The notes below the pieces were generated by a model. It ran no database searches and was not told the origin of the DNA. It saw only the letters and a program-made list of their open reading frames with translations. Below, one piece after another: positions 9,090-17,030 of a DNA stretch of 64,000 nucleotides. The stretch covers positions 67,553 to 131,552 of the forward strand of contig DATGMD010000046.1 in assembly GCA_035293805.1 (NCBI GenBank), given 5' to 3'. How positions within the stretch are numbered: the first letter of the stretch is position 1; every line of letters begins with the position of its first letter. Made by a program: the position numbers and the translations under genes. This DNA comes from JAJPHF01 sp035293805 (GTDB lineage: Bacteria; Chloroflexota; UBA6077; JAJPHF01).

Positions 9090-9303
9090 GTGGCCGTAAT
9101 CGGTGGAGCCGTTCTGGCCCTCGTCCTGGTCGGGGCATTGCGAGCCCTGCGTGACCGTTGGCAAGGAGCCAATCCGCCGACTTCGTCGGATACCGCCGAC
9201 ACAGTTGAGCGCCTAGGAGCTGCTGGGACTGCTCCCAGTGGAGTACGACGATTTCCGGCGGCCGCTCGGTCCCGCCCACGACATCCGCAGCCAAGCTGGG
9301 TGA
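9090..9303 (+). pseudogene. Possible frameshifted small membrane-protein ORF
   Basis: From a GTG at 9090 the frame encodes a hydrophobic helix (VIGGAVLALVLVGALRAL) and a basic turn, then a polar stretch to VERL near 9215. In the next frame, directly after a TAG, a sensible-looking segment continues (ELLGLLPVEYDDFRRPLG) to a TGA at 9301-9303. Joining the two by a one-base shift would give a roughly 70-residue single-pass protein. It could be a decayed gene, an assembly error, or chance. No family was recognised and the ribosome site is weak. Confidence 0.25.
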
Positions 9304-9339
9304 GGCGACGCCCTAGCGCGGCCGGCGAAGCGGCCGGAG

Positions 9340-10212
9340 CTACAGGTTGCCAGACAGGACGACCGGACCGGTGGGGCTAGGACTACCGCCGACCGGCTCG
9401 ACCGAAACGGCGACGCTCTGTACGCCGTTCAGCCCCTCCTGCAAGTCCACCACCTGCTGGCCCGCGGCGCCCGGCGGCAGGATGGCGGCGCTGGCCGGCT
9501 GACCGTCGCGGATCACCCAGACCTGGTAAGTGCGGTCGGACGGCTGGCGCGGGATATTCTGCAGGAGCAGCACTGGCGGTCCGCCCGCGGCGGGATCAAC
9601 GAGGATGCCGTGGCCGCTGCCGCCGTTGGCGGTCGGGCTGAGCGCCCAGCTCTGCTTGGCGGTCTGGATCAGCGCCACCTCGGCGCTCTGCGCGCGTAGC
9701 TCGCCCTGGAGCTGAGCGTTCCACAGGCCGACGCCGAGCGCGACGAGGAGGGCGGCCGCGGCGGCGAGCCATGGCAGCCACGCCGCCCGGCGCGGCCGGC
9801 TGGCCTGGGGCCGGCGGCTCGCCCGACCGGGGAAGACGGCAGGCGCGGCGGCGGCGTCCGCGGAGGGCCCCGCGGCCGGCTCCAGGCGCCCGCCCGCCGG
9901 GCCATCCGGCTCGCGGCGGGCGGGCCGGTCACCGTGCCCGCTCGTCGCCTGCTCCGCCCGCGCGGCGGTCAGGATGCGCGTCTTCAACTCTGCCCCCGGC
10001 TCGACCGGGGCGGGCAGGGCGCCCAGCAGCGCGACGGTCGCCCGCAGGTCGGTGCTGACTGCTCGACACGCCTCGCACGTCGCCAGGTGGCGGGCGACCG
10101 CGTCGGCCTCAGGCGGCGGCAGCGCTCCCAGGGCGTACGCCGCCAGCGTCTCCTCCAGGGCCTCGAGGGCCTGGGGCGACAGGCGCGTTGGATCGTGCGG
10201 CGTCCCGTTCAT
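9340..10212 (-). CDS. Anti-sigma factor (RskA-like, ZAS zinc finger)
   Basis: 290-residue membrane-bound anti-sigma factor that should hold the ECF sigma factor encoded just upstream. The N-terminal cytoplasmic domain carries the ZAS motif His42-x3-Cys46-x2-Cys49 (HLATCEAC). A Pro/Ala-rich linker follows, then one membrane helix near 153-175 (WLPWLAAAAALLVALG) and an extracytoplasmic RskA-type C-terminal domain with YQVWVIRDGQP. The ATG overlaps the sigma stop codon by four bases (ATGA), the usual coupling of such pairs. Activation probably occurs by regulated proteolysis, as in the family. Confidence 0.9.
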   Translation of the reverse strand: MNGTPHDPTRLSPQALEALEETLAAYALGALPPPEADAVARHLATCEACRAVSTDLRATVALLGALPAPVEPGAELKTRILTAARAEQATSGHGDRPARREPDGPAGGRLEPAAGPSADAAAAPAVFPGRASRRPQASRPRRAAWLPWLAAAAALLVALGVGLWNAQLQGELRAQSAEVALIQTAKQSWALSPTANGGSGHGILVDPAAGGPPVLLLQNIPRQPSDRTYQVWVIRDGQPASAAILPPGAAGQQVVDLQEGLNGVQSVAVSVEPVGGSPSPTGPVVLSGNL

Positions 10213-10766
10213 GCGTCCGCCTCGACGCGGTCGCGCAGCAACGTCCGGAGGCGGCCCAGCCCCAGCCGCAGGCGGCCCTTCACGGTGCCGAGCGGCAGCC
10301 CAAGCGCGCTCGCGATCTGCGTCTGCGTCAGCCCGCTGAAGTAGGCCAGCTCGATCGCCTGGCGCTGCTCGGCGGGCAGACCGCCCAGCGCCTCGCCGAT
10401 CACCTCGCGGTCCAGCCGCTGGGCCGTCAGCGTCCACACGTCCGGCGCGCTCGGGTCGGCCCCTAGCTCTTCGGGCAGCGGCGCCAACGAGGTACGTCCC
10501 CGCAGACGGTCGATGGCGCGGTGGTGGACGATGCTCAGCAGCCACGTCCGCACGGTGCCGCGGCCGGGCTGGTAGCGTCCCGCGTTGCGCCAAAGCGCGA
10601 GAAAGGCCTCTTGCACGACTTCCTCGGCGGTCTCGCGCTCGCCCACCATCCGCACCGCCAGCCCCATTGCGGCGCGGCTGTGGCGCTCGTAGAGGGCGTC
10701 CAGCGCCTCGACCTGGCGGGGCAGCGCCCGCATGAGGGATTCGTCGCTGGCGCTCGCTACGTCCAT
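10209..10766 (-). CDS. ECF RNA polymerase sigma factor (SigK/RpoE-like)
   Basis: 185-residue sigma-70 family factor of the ECF group. Region 2 is visible as YERHSRAAMGLAVRMVG and AEEVVQEAFLALWRN with RTWLLSIVHHRAIDRLR. Region 4 appears as LPAEQRQAIELAYFSGLT and IASALGLPLGTVKGRLR. The ATG at 10766 is preferred: a GTG at 10817 would lengthen the protein by 17 poorly conserved residues and would leave almost no leader after the TATACT element at 10836. The anti-sigma gene overlaps its stop. The amidohydrolase gene ends only 32 nt upstream of the GTG at 10817, so read-through from the GS-like operon is possible. Confidence 0.9.
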   Translation of the reverse strand: MDVASASDESLMRALPRQVEALDALYERHSRAAMGLAVRMVGERETAEEVVQEAFLALWRNAGRYQPGRGTVRTWLLSIVHHRAIDRLRGRTSLAPLPEELGADPSAPDVWTLTAQRLDREVIGEALGGLPAEQRQAIELAYFSGLTQTQIASALGLPLGTVKGRLRLGLGRLRTLLRDRVEADA

Positions 10767-10830
10767 GCGGTCCACTGCTCTCGTGAGGGATACGGACGCC
10801 AGGGGCGCGCGGTTCACCGGGGACGCTCGC

Positions 10831-10836
10831 AGTATA
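10831..10836 (-). promoter_or_regulatory. -10-like element TATACT upstream of ECF sigma gene
   Basis: The minus strand reads TGCTATACTGCG, a 5/6 match to TATAAT about 65 nt before the chosen start. The same TGCTATACTGC context recurs at 47970. No clear -35 was seen. Confidence 0.35.
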
Positions 10837-10848
10837 GCAGGTGCGCGG

Positions 10849-12003
10849 CTACAGCCCGTACAGCGCCCGCGCGTTAACGTGCAGCACGCGCTCGGCCAGG
10901 CGCTCGGCCTCGGCCGCGGTGAGCGCGCCGGCGCGCAGCCAGTCGCCCAGTGCCGCCGCCAGCGCCCGGCGGATGGCGATGGCGCCGAGCCAGACCGATT
11001 CGGCCAGCCCCGCCGCGTCCGACCCGTACAGCACCTTCGTCGCGGGCGCTAGCTCCAGCGCCTCGGCCACCGCCCGCTGGCAGGCCGGGCCGAGTAGCGG
11101 CACGCTCAGGCTCAAGTCCACGTACACGTCGGCGTACAGGCTCGCCAGGTAGCCAGCCTCGCGCAGGTAGGGGTAGCAGTGCAGCAGGACCACCGGCGCG
11201 CCGGCGAAGGCGCCGGCCTCCAGGGCCGGGCGCAGCAGCAGCGGGTTCGCTTGCAGCAGATCCAGGTCGGCGTCGCCGAAGCCGGTGTGCACCTGCACGG
11301 GCAGCTGTTGGCGCCCGGCCGCGGCGAACGCTTGCCCCAGGAAGTAGTCGAGCAGCGGCTTGTTGCTCAGGCGCCGCGCGCCGGCCCGGGCGGCGGCGCG
11401 CAGCGCCGGAAAGGCGGCGGCAGCGGCCTGGCGGTCGGGACGTCCGAGCGCCAGGCCGCTCCGATAGGCGACGATGGTCTTCAGGCCCACGTAACTCGCG
11501 CCGCGCAGGTCGGCGAGCGCGAGCGCGAAGTCCTTCTCCAGCGCGGCGAAGCTGGGGCTCGCGGCGATCAGGTCTTCGAGCAGCGGCTCGACGCGCAGCA
11601 GCGGCCAGGCCCGGCACGGCGGGGGCAGGAGGGCGTTTAGCTCGCCTACCGAGTAGCTGTCGGCCGCGCGGTAGCCGCCGTCCACGACGAGCGCGCCAAC
11701 GCCCCCGCGCTCGACGCAGCGCCGCAGCAGCTCTGCCGGCGCCAGCGCCTGGCGCGCGGCCATCACGGCGTCTAGCTCGGGCGCGCAGTCGTAGAAGGCC
11801 GCGAGGTCACGCAGCGCCCGCTGGAAGTACAGCGTGTGCGGGACGTGGTCACGGACCTGGCGGGGGTCGCGGCTCTCGGTGAACCGTTCCAGCAGCCAAG
11901 CCCGAGACTCCGCCGCTGGCGCCGGCGGGGGTGGGCGCAGCGGGGGATGGCAGTGGCCGTCGACGATGGGAACGTCGGCCAGCGGCGAGCGGGTGCGGGC
12001 CAT
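10849..12003 (-). CDS. Amidohydrolase-family protein (FluG N-terminal-like)
   Basis: 384-residue TIM-barrel metal-dependent hydrolase. Metal-ligand motifs of the superfamily are visible: DGHCHPPL near the N-terminus, VQVHTGFGD, LLHCYPY and YGSDAAG. It starts directly after the stop of the glutamine-synthetase-like gene with no intervening base. In fungal FluG and some bacterial proteins these two domains are fused in one chain in the opposite order. The pairing suggests the hydrolase works on an amide or gamma-glutamyl compound related to the GS product. The exact substrate is unknown. Confidence 0.85.
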   Translation of the reverse strand: MARTRSPLADVPIVDGHCHPPLRPPPPAPAAESRAWLLERFTESRDPRQVRDHVPHTLYFQRALRDLAAFYDCAPELDAVMAARQALAPAELLRRCVERGGVGALVVDGGYRAADSYSVGELNALLPPPCRAWPLLRVEPLLEDLIAASPSFAALEKDFALALADLRGASYVGLKTIVAYRSGLALGRPDRQAAAAAFPALRAAARAGARRLSNKPLLDYFLGQAFAAAGRQQLPVQVHTGFGDADLDLLQANPLLLRPALEAGAFAGAPVVLLHCYPYLREAGYLASLYADVYVDLSLSVPLLGPACQRAVAEALELAPATKVLYGSDAAGLAESVWLGAIAIRRALAAALGDWLRAGALTAAEAERLAERVLHVNARALYGL

Positions 12004-13374
12004 TTAGTACTTGAAGAAGTGATGCTGCTGCTCGAAGGCGGCGTCCTCGCGCGAGAAGGCCTCCCACTCCGAGCGGCGGACGGCCAGGTAGCTGCGACGC
12101 AGTAGATCACCCAGCGCCTCCATCAGCACCGCGTCGGCCTCCAGCGCGTCCAGCGCCTCGCCGAGCGAGGCGGGCAGGCGCCGGATGCCGCGGGCCGCGC
12201 GCTCGTCGTCCGACAGGAGGGCGGGATCGACCAGCGCCAGGCGGCCCTCGTCGAGCGTGGCGCCGCGCTGCACGCCGTCCAGACCGGCCACGATCAGCCC
12301 CCCCAGGGCGAGGTACGGGTTGCAGGAGTTGTCGCAGGGCTTTAGCTCCAGGTTGGTCGAGGCCATCTCGGCGCCACGGTAAGTCGAGACGAGCCGCACC
12401 GCTGCCTCGCGGTTGTCGGGGCCGTAGCAGGTGAAGGCGCTGCTCCACGAGCGGGGCTGCAGGCGATGGTAGCTGTTGAAGCTGGGGCAGGTGAGCGCGA
12501 CGAGGCCCGGCAGGTGGTCGAGCACGCCCGCCACGAACTGCCGGCCGAGCGCGCTGAGGCCGAACGGCTGCGCCGGGTCGTGGAGCAGGTTCCGCGCGCC
12601 GTCCGGGTCCCACAGGCTCCAGTGCAGGTGGGCGCCGTTCCCCGCCTGGTCGGGCCACGGCTTCGGCGCCAGCGAGGCGTAGAGGCCGTGGCGCCAGGCG
12701 ACGGCGCGCACCGTCTCGCGGTAGCGCAGCTGGTTGTCGGCCGCCCGCAGCGCGTCGGCGTGGTGGATGCTCAGCTCCTGCTGGCCGTGCCCTAGCTCGG
12801 GGTAGTACTGCTCGACCTCCAGGCCCTGCGCCACCAGCGCGTCCACGACGTCGCCGATCACCGGCGCCGCGGTGAGCATGCCGAGCGTGCTGAAGCAGAG
12901 GCTCTGATCGTAGGGCACGTAGCGGTCGTCGGCGCGCGTGGCGAGCGACCACTCAGGCTCGAAGGCTGCCTGCACGCTGAAGCCGGCCGCGCGCGCGGCG
13001 GCGATAGCGCGGCGCAGGAAGCCGCGGGGGCAGGCGCTCCAGGGAGCGCCGTCGAGCGTCTGCATGTCGACGAAGGCGAGCGCCTGGCGGGCGGCGTAGG
13101 GCAGCACCGTGAAGGTGTCGAGGTCAGGCACGAGGCGGATCTCGCCGACGGGGCCCAGCCCCTCGACGGACTGGAGTTGGTCTAGGGCGTTCATCGCCTG
13201 CATGGCGACGGTCAGGCCGATGCCGCTCCGCAGCCGCTCGGCGAGGCCGGCGCGATGGCTGCTCTTGCCGCGAATGATGCTGCCGTTGTCGCAGTACAGG
13301 AAGCGGACGAGGCTGACGTCGGCGGCGTCGGCCGCCCGCAGCACCTCGTCCACGCCCACGGAGGCTGCCTGCAT
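12004..13374 (-). CDS. Glutamine synthetase-family protein (GlnT/FluG/gamma-glutamyl ligase type)
   Basis: 456-residue ATP-dependent amide ligase of the GS family. Family segments are VRFLYCDNGSIIRGKSSHR near residue 30, AHLHWSLWDPDG, CPSFNSYHRLQP, NREAAVRLVS and LELKPCDNSCNPYLALGG. These put it among the shorter GS-like proteins (lengsin/FluG/PuuA group) rather than assimilatory GlnA, so gamma-glutamylation of an amine is more likely than glutamine synthesis. The ATG at 13374 lies behind a G-rich stretch that can serve as ribosome site; a TTG at 13392 is rejected. It is the first gene of the minus-strand unit with the amidohydrolase. Confidence 0.87.
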   Translation of the reverse strand: MQAASVGVDEVLRAADAADVSLVRFLYCDNGSIIRGKSSHRAGLAERLRSGIGLTVAMQAMNALDQLQSVEGLGPVGEIRLVPDLDTFTVLPYAARQALAFVDMQTLDGAPWSACPRGFLRRAIAAARAAGFSVQAAFEPEWSLATRADDRYVPYDQSLCFSTLGMLTAAPVIGDVVDALVAQGLEVEQYYPELGHGQQELSIHHADALRAADNQLRYRETVRAVAWRHGLYASLAPKPWPDQAGNGAHLHWSLWDPDGARNLLHDPAQPFGLSALGRQFVAGVLDHLPGLVALTCPSFNSYHRLQPRSWSSAFTCYGPDNREAAVRLVSTYRGAEMASTNLELKPCDNSCNPYLALGGLIVAGLDGVQRGATLDEGRLALVDPALLSDDERAARGIRRLPASLGEALDALEADAVLMEALGDLLRRSYLAVRRSEWEAFSREDAAFEQQHHFFKY

Positions 13375-13377
13375 CGT

Positions 13378-13549
13378 GACCCCCTCCCCCAACCCCCGCC
13401 CCCCATGGGGGGAGCGGGTTGCCGGCTCCGCCTTCCCCGGCGTCCTCCCCCCCTTCCCTTCAGGGAGGGGGCCGGGGGTAGATCCTCCCCGGCGTGCCCG
13501 GCTCCCCCCTTGCCCCTATGGGGGAGAGGGGGCGGGGGGAGAGGGGTCA
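13378..13549 (-). repeat. Composite G-rich hairpin repeat (copy 1)
   Basis: About 170 bp filling the whole gap between the GS-like gene and the S41 gene. On the minus strand it has three short hairpin modules in order: one with CTCTCCCCCATAGGGG, one with TGAAGGGAAGGGGG, and one ending GGGGTTGGGGGAGGGG. They are joined by GACGCCGGGG-type spacers. The same modules in the same order occur on the plus strand at 50354-50515. Partial copies lie inside genes near 35550 and 53821. Confidence 0.75.
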
Positions 13550-14971
13550 CCGCCCGGGCGTGGCCGCGGTGGGCTGCTGCTGCGCGGGGACGCTCGCCAG
13601 GTAGGCCGCGGCGGCGTCAAGCTGGCTATCGTGCCCATTGCGCAGCGCATCGAGGTCTAGCTCGACCTCCTGGTCGGGGTGGACGCCGACGCGGTCCAGC
13701 AGCGCGCCGCCGCCGGAGTAGACCTGCTCGATGCTGAGCTGCAGCGCCCCGCCATTAGACAGCGGCAACACCACGCTCGCCGCCACTGCCCCCGCGCTGG
13801 TGACGCCCATGATGTGCCCGACACCGTGCTCCTGCAGCGCGACGGCGAACAGCTCGCCCATCGACGCCGTGCCGTCGTCGATCAGCACGGCCAGCGGCAC
13901 CGTTAGGATCGGCCGCGCCTCGCGGACGTTGATCGTCTCCTCGCGGCCGCGGCGGTCGACGGCGCGGTAGATCGGGCCGTCGGGGATGAAGCGCGACAGC
14001 AGCCGCGAGCCGACGTCCAGCCGGCCGCCGGAGTTGCCACGGAGGTCGAGGACGATGCCGCGCACGCCGTCGCGCTGGAACTGGGTCACGGCCTTCTCGA
14101 CGCCGTCGATCACGGAGGGCTCGGGGAAGCCGCGCAGGGCCACGTAGCCGATGTTGCCGGGGAGCAGCCGCGACGCCACGAAGGGCAGCGCCACCTGGGC
14201 GCGCGTCAGGGTGATCTCGTCCACCTGGTCGCTGCCCGCGCGCTGCACGCGCAGCCGCACCTGCGAGCCCTCGGGGCCGCGCACCAGGTTCACGACCTCG
14301 TCCAGCCGCATGTCCGTCGTCGGCTGGTCGTCCACGCCCACGATCACGTCGCCCGGGCGCAGGCCGCCGCGCTCGGCGGGCGTGTCGGGGAAGACCTCGA
14401 TGACCGTGGCCTGCGGCCCGCGCATGCGCGCGCCGATGCCGCCGTACTCCACGTCGCCGCGTGTCCAGCGAATGTGCTCCTGATACTCGTCGGGGGTCAG
14501 GTAGTTGGTGTGGGCGTCCTCGACGGACTGGGCCATGCCGGAGATCGCCGCGCCGGCGAGGTCGTCTGGCGACACGGTGTCGCCATAGCGCGCGGCCAGC
14601 GCCTGATAGCGCTGGCGGAGGGCCGTCCACTCCTGGTTGCGGTCGCCGCCGAGGTTGCCGAGCCCGGCCACCGGGTTGTCGATCCCGGCCGCCTTCAGGG
14701 CCGCCGTCATGCCGTCCTGCGCGGCGGCGATCAGCTCCGCCGGGTCGAGCGGCAGGGCGTAGCGATCGAGCAGCAGCTCGTACGCCTCCTGCATGGCCTG
14801 GAGCTGGCGAGCCGTGTCGAGCTGGGCGCCCGGATTCTGGTCCTGCGTCGCCGCGAGCGACGCCGCGTGGGCGACGGCACCTGTCCGGGGGACGGCGCCG
14901 GCGAACAGCAGCGCCAGGCTCAGCAGCAAGGTCAGCACACGGAGGCGCGCGGTGGAGGAAGTCGCGGACAT
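13547..14971 (-). CDS. S41-family (C-terminal processing) peptidase homologue, catalytic Lys replaced
   Basis: 474-residue exported protein. Residues 8-37 form a signal peptide. A helical N-terminal domain follows (to about 165), then a PDZ domain (PDTPAERGGLRPGDVIVGVD) and the S41 protease domain (DLRGNSGG; DDGTASMGELFAVAL). Ser370 aligns with the catalytic serine. Counting 25 residues onward, the known Ser-Lys spacing of CtpA, gives Ala395 in GVTSAGAVAAS instead of the lysine of the usual GKG segment. It may therefore be a pseudo-protease or use a different base. A TATACT element lies about 125 nt upstream. Confidence 0.88.
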   Translation of the reverse strand: MSATSSTARLRVLTLLLSLALLFAGAVPRTGAVAHAASLAATQDQNPGAQLDTARQLQAMQEAYELLLDRYALPLDPAELIAAAQDGMTAALKAAGIDNPVAGLGNLGGDRNQEWTALRQRYQALAARYGDTVSPDDLAGAAISGMAQSVEDAHTNYLTPDEYQEHIRWTRGDVEYGGIGARMRGPQATVIEVFPDTPAERGGLRPGDVIVGVDDQPTTDMRLDEVVNLVRGPEGSQVRLRVQRAGSDQVDEITLTRAQVALPFVASRLLPGNIGYVALRGFPEPSVIDGVEKAVTQFQRDGVRGIVLDLRGNSGGRLDVGSRLLSRFIPDGPIYRAVDRRGREETINVREARPILTVPLAVLIDDGTASMGELFAVALQEHGVGHIMGVTSAGAVAASVVLPLSNGGALQLSIEQVYSGGGALLDRVGVHPDQEVELDLDALRNGHDSQLDAAAAYLASVPAQQQPTAATPGR

Positions 14972-15095
14972 CGGCAGTGCCCTCCCCGTTGGTAGGTGTA
15001 TGCTCGGCCCGTGGCGGCGTTGGGCGGTGCGGCGGTGTCGAGAGAGGGCCCCGGCGCCGCCGGCAGGCGCGCAGCCCGCCGGTAGGATTAGACAG

Positions 15096-15101
15096 AGTAT
15101 A
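15096..15101 (-). promoter_or_regulatory. -10-like element TATACT upstream of S41 gene
   Basis: Minus-strand GATATACTCTG, 125 nt before the S41 start and in an AT-rich island of the 285-bp gap 14972-15256. No good -35 at 16-18 bp. The rest of this gap holds the divergent start region of the glutaredoxin-PDZ gene. Confidence 0.35.
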
Positions 15102-15256
15102 TCTGAGCCGCCATTTGCCGGCGAGTTTTTCCCGGCCGCCGCCGCGCGGGGGTTTTGGGTGCGGCGTCCCGTTTCGTACCATGTATTCGAGAATCCTCCG
15201 CGCCGACGCCGGTACCTGTGTGTACGACGCCGGTTACGCCGTCAAGGGGAGCGGCC

Positions 15257-15775
15257 ATGGACGTCGTCGTCTACACTACCACCACCTGCCCGTACTGTCG
15301 GATGGCCAAGGACTACCTAACACAGCACGGCGTATCCTTCACCGAGCGCGACGTGGCGGCCGACCCGGCGGCGGCCGCCGAGGCCGTCCGCATCTCGCGC
15401 CAGCAGGGCGTCCCGATCATCGCCGCCGATGGCCAGGTGGTGGTCGGCTTCGACCGCCCCGGGCTCGACCGGCTCATCGCGGCCGTGAAGGCGAACCGGC
15501 CCTCGCTGGGGCTCGCGGTGGCCGACGCGAGCAAGATCGCCCTGAAGCAGGGCCAGGTGCCCGTGTTCGGCGCCTACGTCGGGCGCGTACGGCCCGGCAG
15601 CGTGGGCGAGCGCATGGGCATCCAGGCCGGCGACGTCATCACCGACATCAACATCCGCCCCATCCGGACCGCCGCCGACGTCGAGCAGGCAATGGCGGCG
15701 CTGGAGCCCGGCCACCGTGTGACCGTCGTCTTCCAGCGGGGCGGGCGCGAGATGCGCACGGAGGCGACGCTCTAG
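15257..15775 (+). CDS. Glutaredoxin-PDZ fusion protein
   Basis: 172 residues. Residues 1-80 are a glutaredoxin domain: beta strand VVVYTTTTC, redox motif Cys11-Pro-Tyr-Cys14, a DVAADP stretch, the cis-proline loop GVPII (Pro53) and VVVGFDRPGLD. Residues about 100-172 form a PDZ domain (GAYVGRVRPGSVGERMGIQ, AGDVITDINI). There is no signal peptide or membrane helix, so it is cytoplasmic. The ATG at 15257 follows AAGGGGAGCGGCC. The PDZ part may bring a thiol-disulfide reductase to a partner with a suitable C-terminal tail (inference). It lies divergent from the S41 gene, whose product also has a PDZ domain. Confidence 0.88.
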   Translation: MDVVVYTTTTCPYCRMAKDYLTQHGVSFTERDVAADPAAAAEAVRISRQQGVPIIAADGQVVVGFDRPGLDRLIAAVKANRPSLGLAVADASKIALKQGQVPVFGAYVGRVRPGSVGERMGIQAGDVITDINIRPIRTAADVEQAMAALEPGHRVTVVFQRGGREMRTEATL

Positions 15776-15801
15776 CGGCCGGCGCCGGCCGTCCGACCCG
15801 C

Positions 15802-16824
15802 TCAGGCGTATCCCTCGATGGCGCGCAGGTCGCTCGGCGTGCCCATCACCACGAGCTGATCGCCCGCCTGGACGGCGAAGTCGCCCGGCGGGTTGGGGAT
15901 CAGCCGCCCGTCGCGTTTGACGGCCAGCACGATGGCGCCGGCGGCCGCGCCGCCGCGGGCGGCCGCCAGGCGCTTGCCCACCAGCGGCGAGGTCGGCTGT
16001 ACCGCTAGCTCTTCCAGCAGCAGATCGGTGCTCGGGTCGTGCATGATCGTGTCCACGAAATCGACGGCCACCGGCCGCAGCGCCAGCATCGCCATCCGCC
16101 GCCCGCCGATCTGGTAGGGCGAGATGACGCGGTCAGCGCCCGCCCGCCGCAGCTTCGACTCCGCGTCCTCGCGGCTGGCCCGGGCGACAATGAACAGGCG
16201 CGGGTTCAGCCCGCGCGCCGAGAGGGTGACGTAGACGTTGTCCACGTCGCTGTCCACGGCCGCGATCAGGGCGCGCGCCCGCTTCACCCCCGCCGCCAGC
16301 AGAACGTCGTCGCTGGCGGCGTTGCCGGGCACCCACAGGCAGCCGTCGTTGTGGGCGGTCGCCAGCGAGGCCTCGTTGACGTCGACCACGACGTAGGGGA
16401 CGCGCTCGCGGCGGAACTCGGCGGCGATCTGGCGCCCCACGCGCCCGTAGCCGCAGAGCACGACGTGGTCGCGGAGCTGTTCGATGCGGCTTTCCATCCG
16501 GCGCCTCCCCATCTGGCGCGTCAGCTCGCCCGCGACCGCATAGTGGACGATCGTGCTCAGCGTGTACAGCATCGTGCCCACGCCCAGGACGATCAGCAGC
16601 ATGGTGAAGGCGCGGCCGGGCAGAGAGAGCGGGTGGACCTCGCCGTAGCCGACGGTCGTCACGGTCGTAACGACCATGTACAGGGCGTCGAAGAAGCTCC
16701 AGCCCTCAATGACCATGTAGCCCGCGACGCCGACGCTCAGCACTGCTGCGACGGCGAGGAGCGGCCGCCGCAGCGCGACCAGCTCGAGTCCCGGCCCGTG
16801 GAGGCCCGGTTTCGGCATGCTCAC
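15802..16824 (-). CDS. Potassium channel protein with RCK (TrkA-N and TrkA-C) domains
   Basis: 340-residue two-TM K+ channel like MthK/Kch. TM1 lies around LLAVAAVLSVGVAGYMVI. The pore helix and selectivity filter are VVTTVTTVGYGE, and TM2 is TMLLIVLGVGTMLYTL. A Rossmann-type RCK domain begins at HVVLCGYGRVGRQIA. A TrkA-C domain occupies about the last 80 residues (VGKRLAAARGGAAAGAIVL to the end). The GTG at 16824 has GGGAG six bases upstream; the ATG at 16818 would shorten it by two residues. It is divergent from the receiver gene at 17031. Ca2+ or nucleotide gating is typical of the family but not shown here. Confidence 0.92.
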   Translation of the reverse strand: MSMPKPGLHGPGLELVALRRPLLAVAAVLSVGVAGYMVIEGWSFFDALYMVVTTVTTVGYGEVHPLSLPGRAFTMLLIVLGVGTMLYTLSTIVHYAVAGELTRQMGRRRMESRIEQLRDHVVLCGYGRVGRQIAAEFRRERVPYVVVDVNEASLATAHNDGCLWVPGNAASDDVLLAAGVKRARALIAAVDSDVDNVYVTLSARGLNPRLFIVARASREDAESKLRRAGADRVISPYQIGGRRMAMLALRPVAVDFVDTIMHDPSTDLLLEELAVQPTSPLVGKRLAAARGGAAAGAIVLAVKRDGRLIPNPPGDFAVQAGDQLVVMGTPSDLRAIEGYA

Positions 16825-16920
16825 AACGCTCTCCCGCGCCCGCGGGGGCCGCACCGTCGGTGCGTCCGGGTACTGGTCTGCTGGCTCCTGGGCAGCGCGC
16901 GTCGCTGGCACGCGCGACGC

Positions 16921-16928
16921 ATTATAAC
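16921..16928. promoter_or_regulatory. Overlapping -10-like elements between K+ channel and receiver genes
   Basis: ATTATAAC reads TATAAT (6/6) on the minus strand toward the channel gene, 97 bp upstream of its start. It reads TATAAC (5/6) on the plus strand toward the receiver gene at 17031. Neither has a convincing -35. Confidence 0.4.
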
Positions 16929-17030
16929 GAGACGTCGCATGCTTACCGCGGCGGGCGCGGGGGCGTGGAGCGGGCGGCGCTTGACACGCCCGCCGCGGGC
17001 GCTGTACCAAAGCTAGAGGGGAGCGTGCCG

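Noticed and set aside
13375..13392. TTG start at 13392 for the GS-like gene
   Set aside because: It lies inside the G-rich repeat and adds six non-conserved residues. The ATG at 13374 is the better choice.
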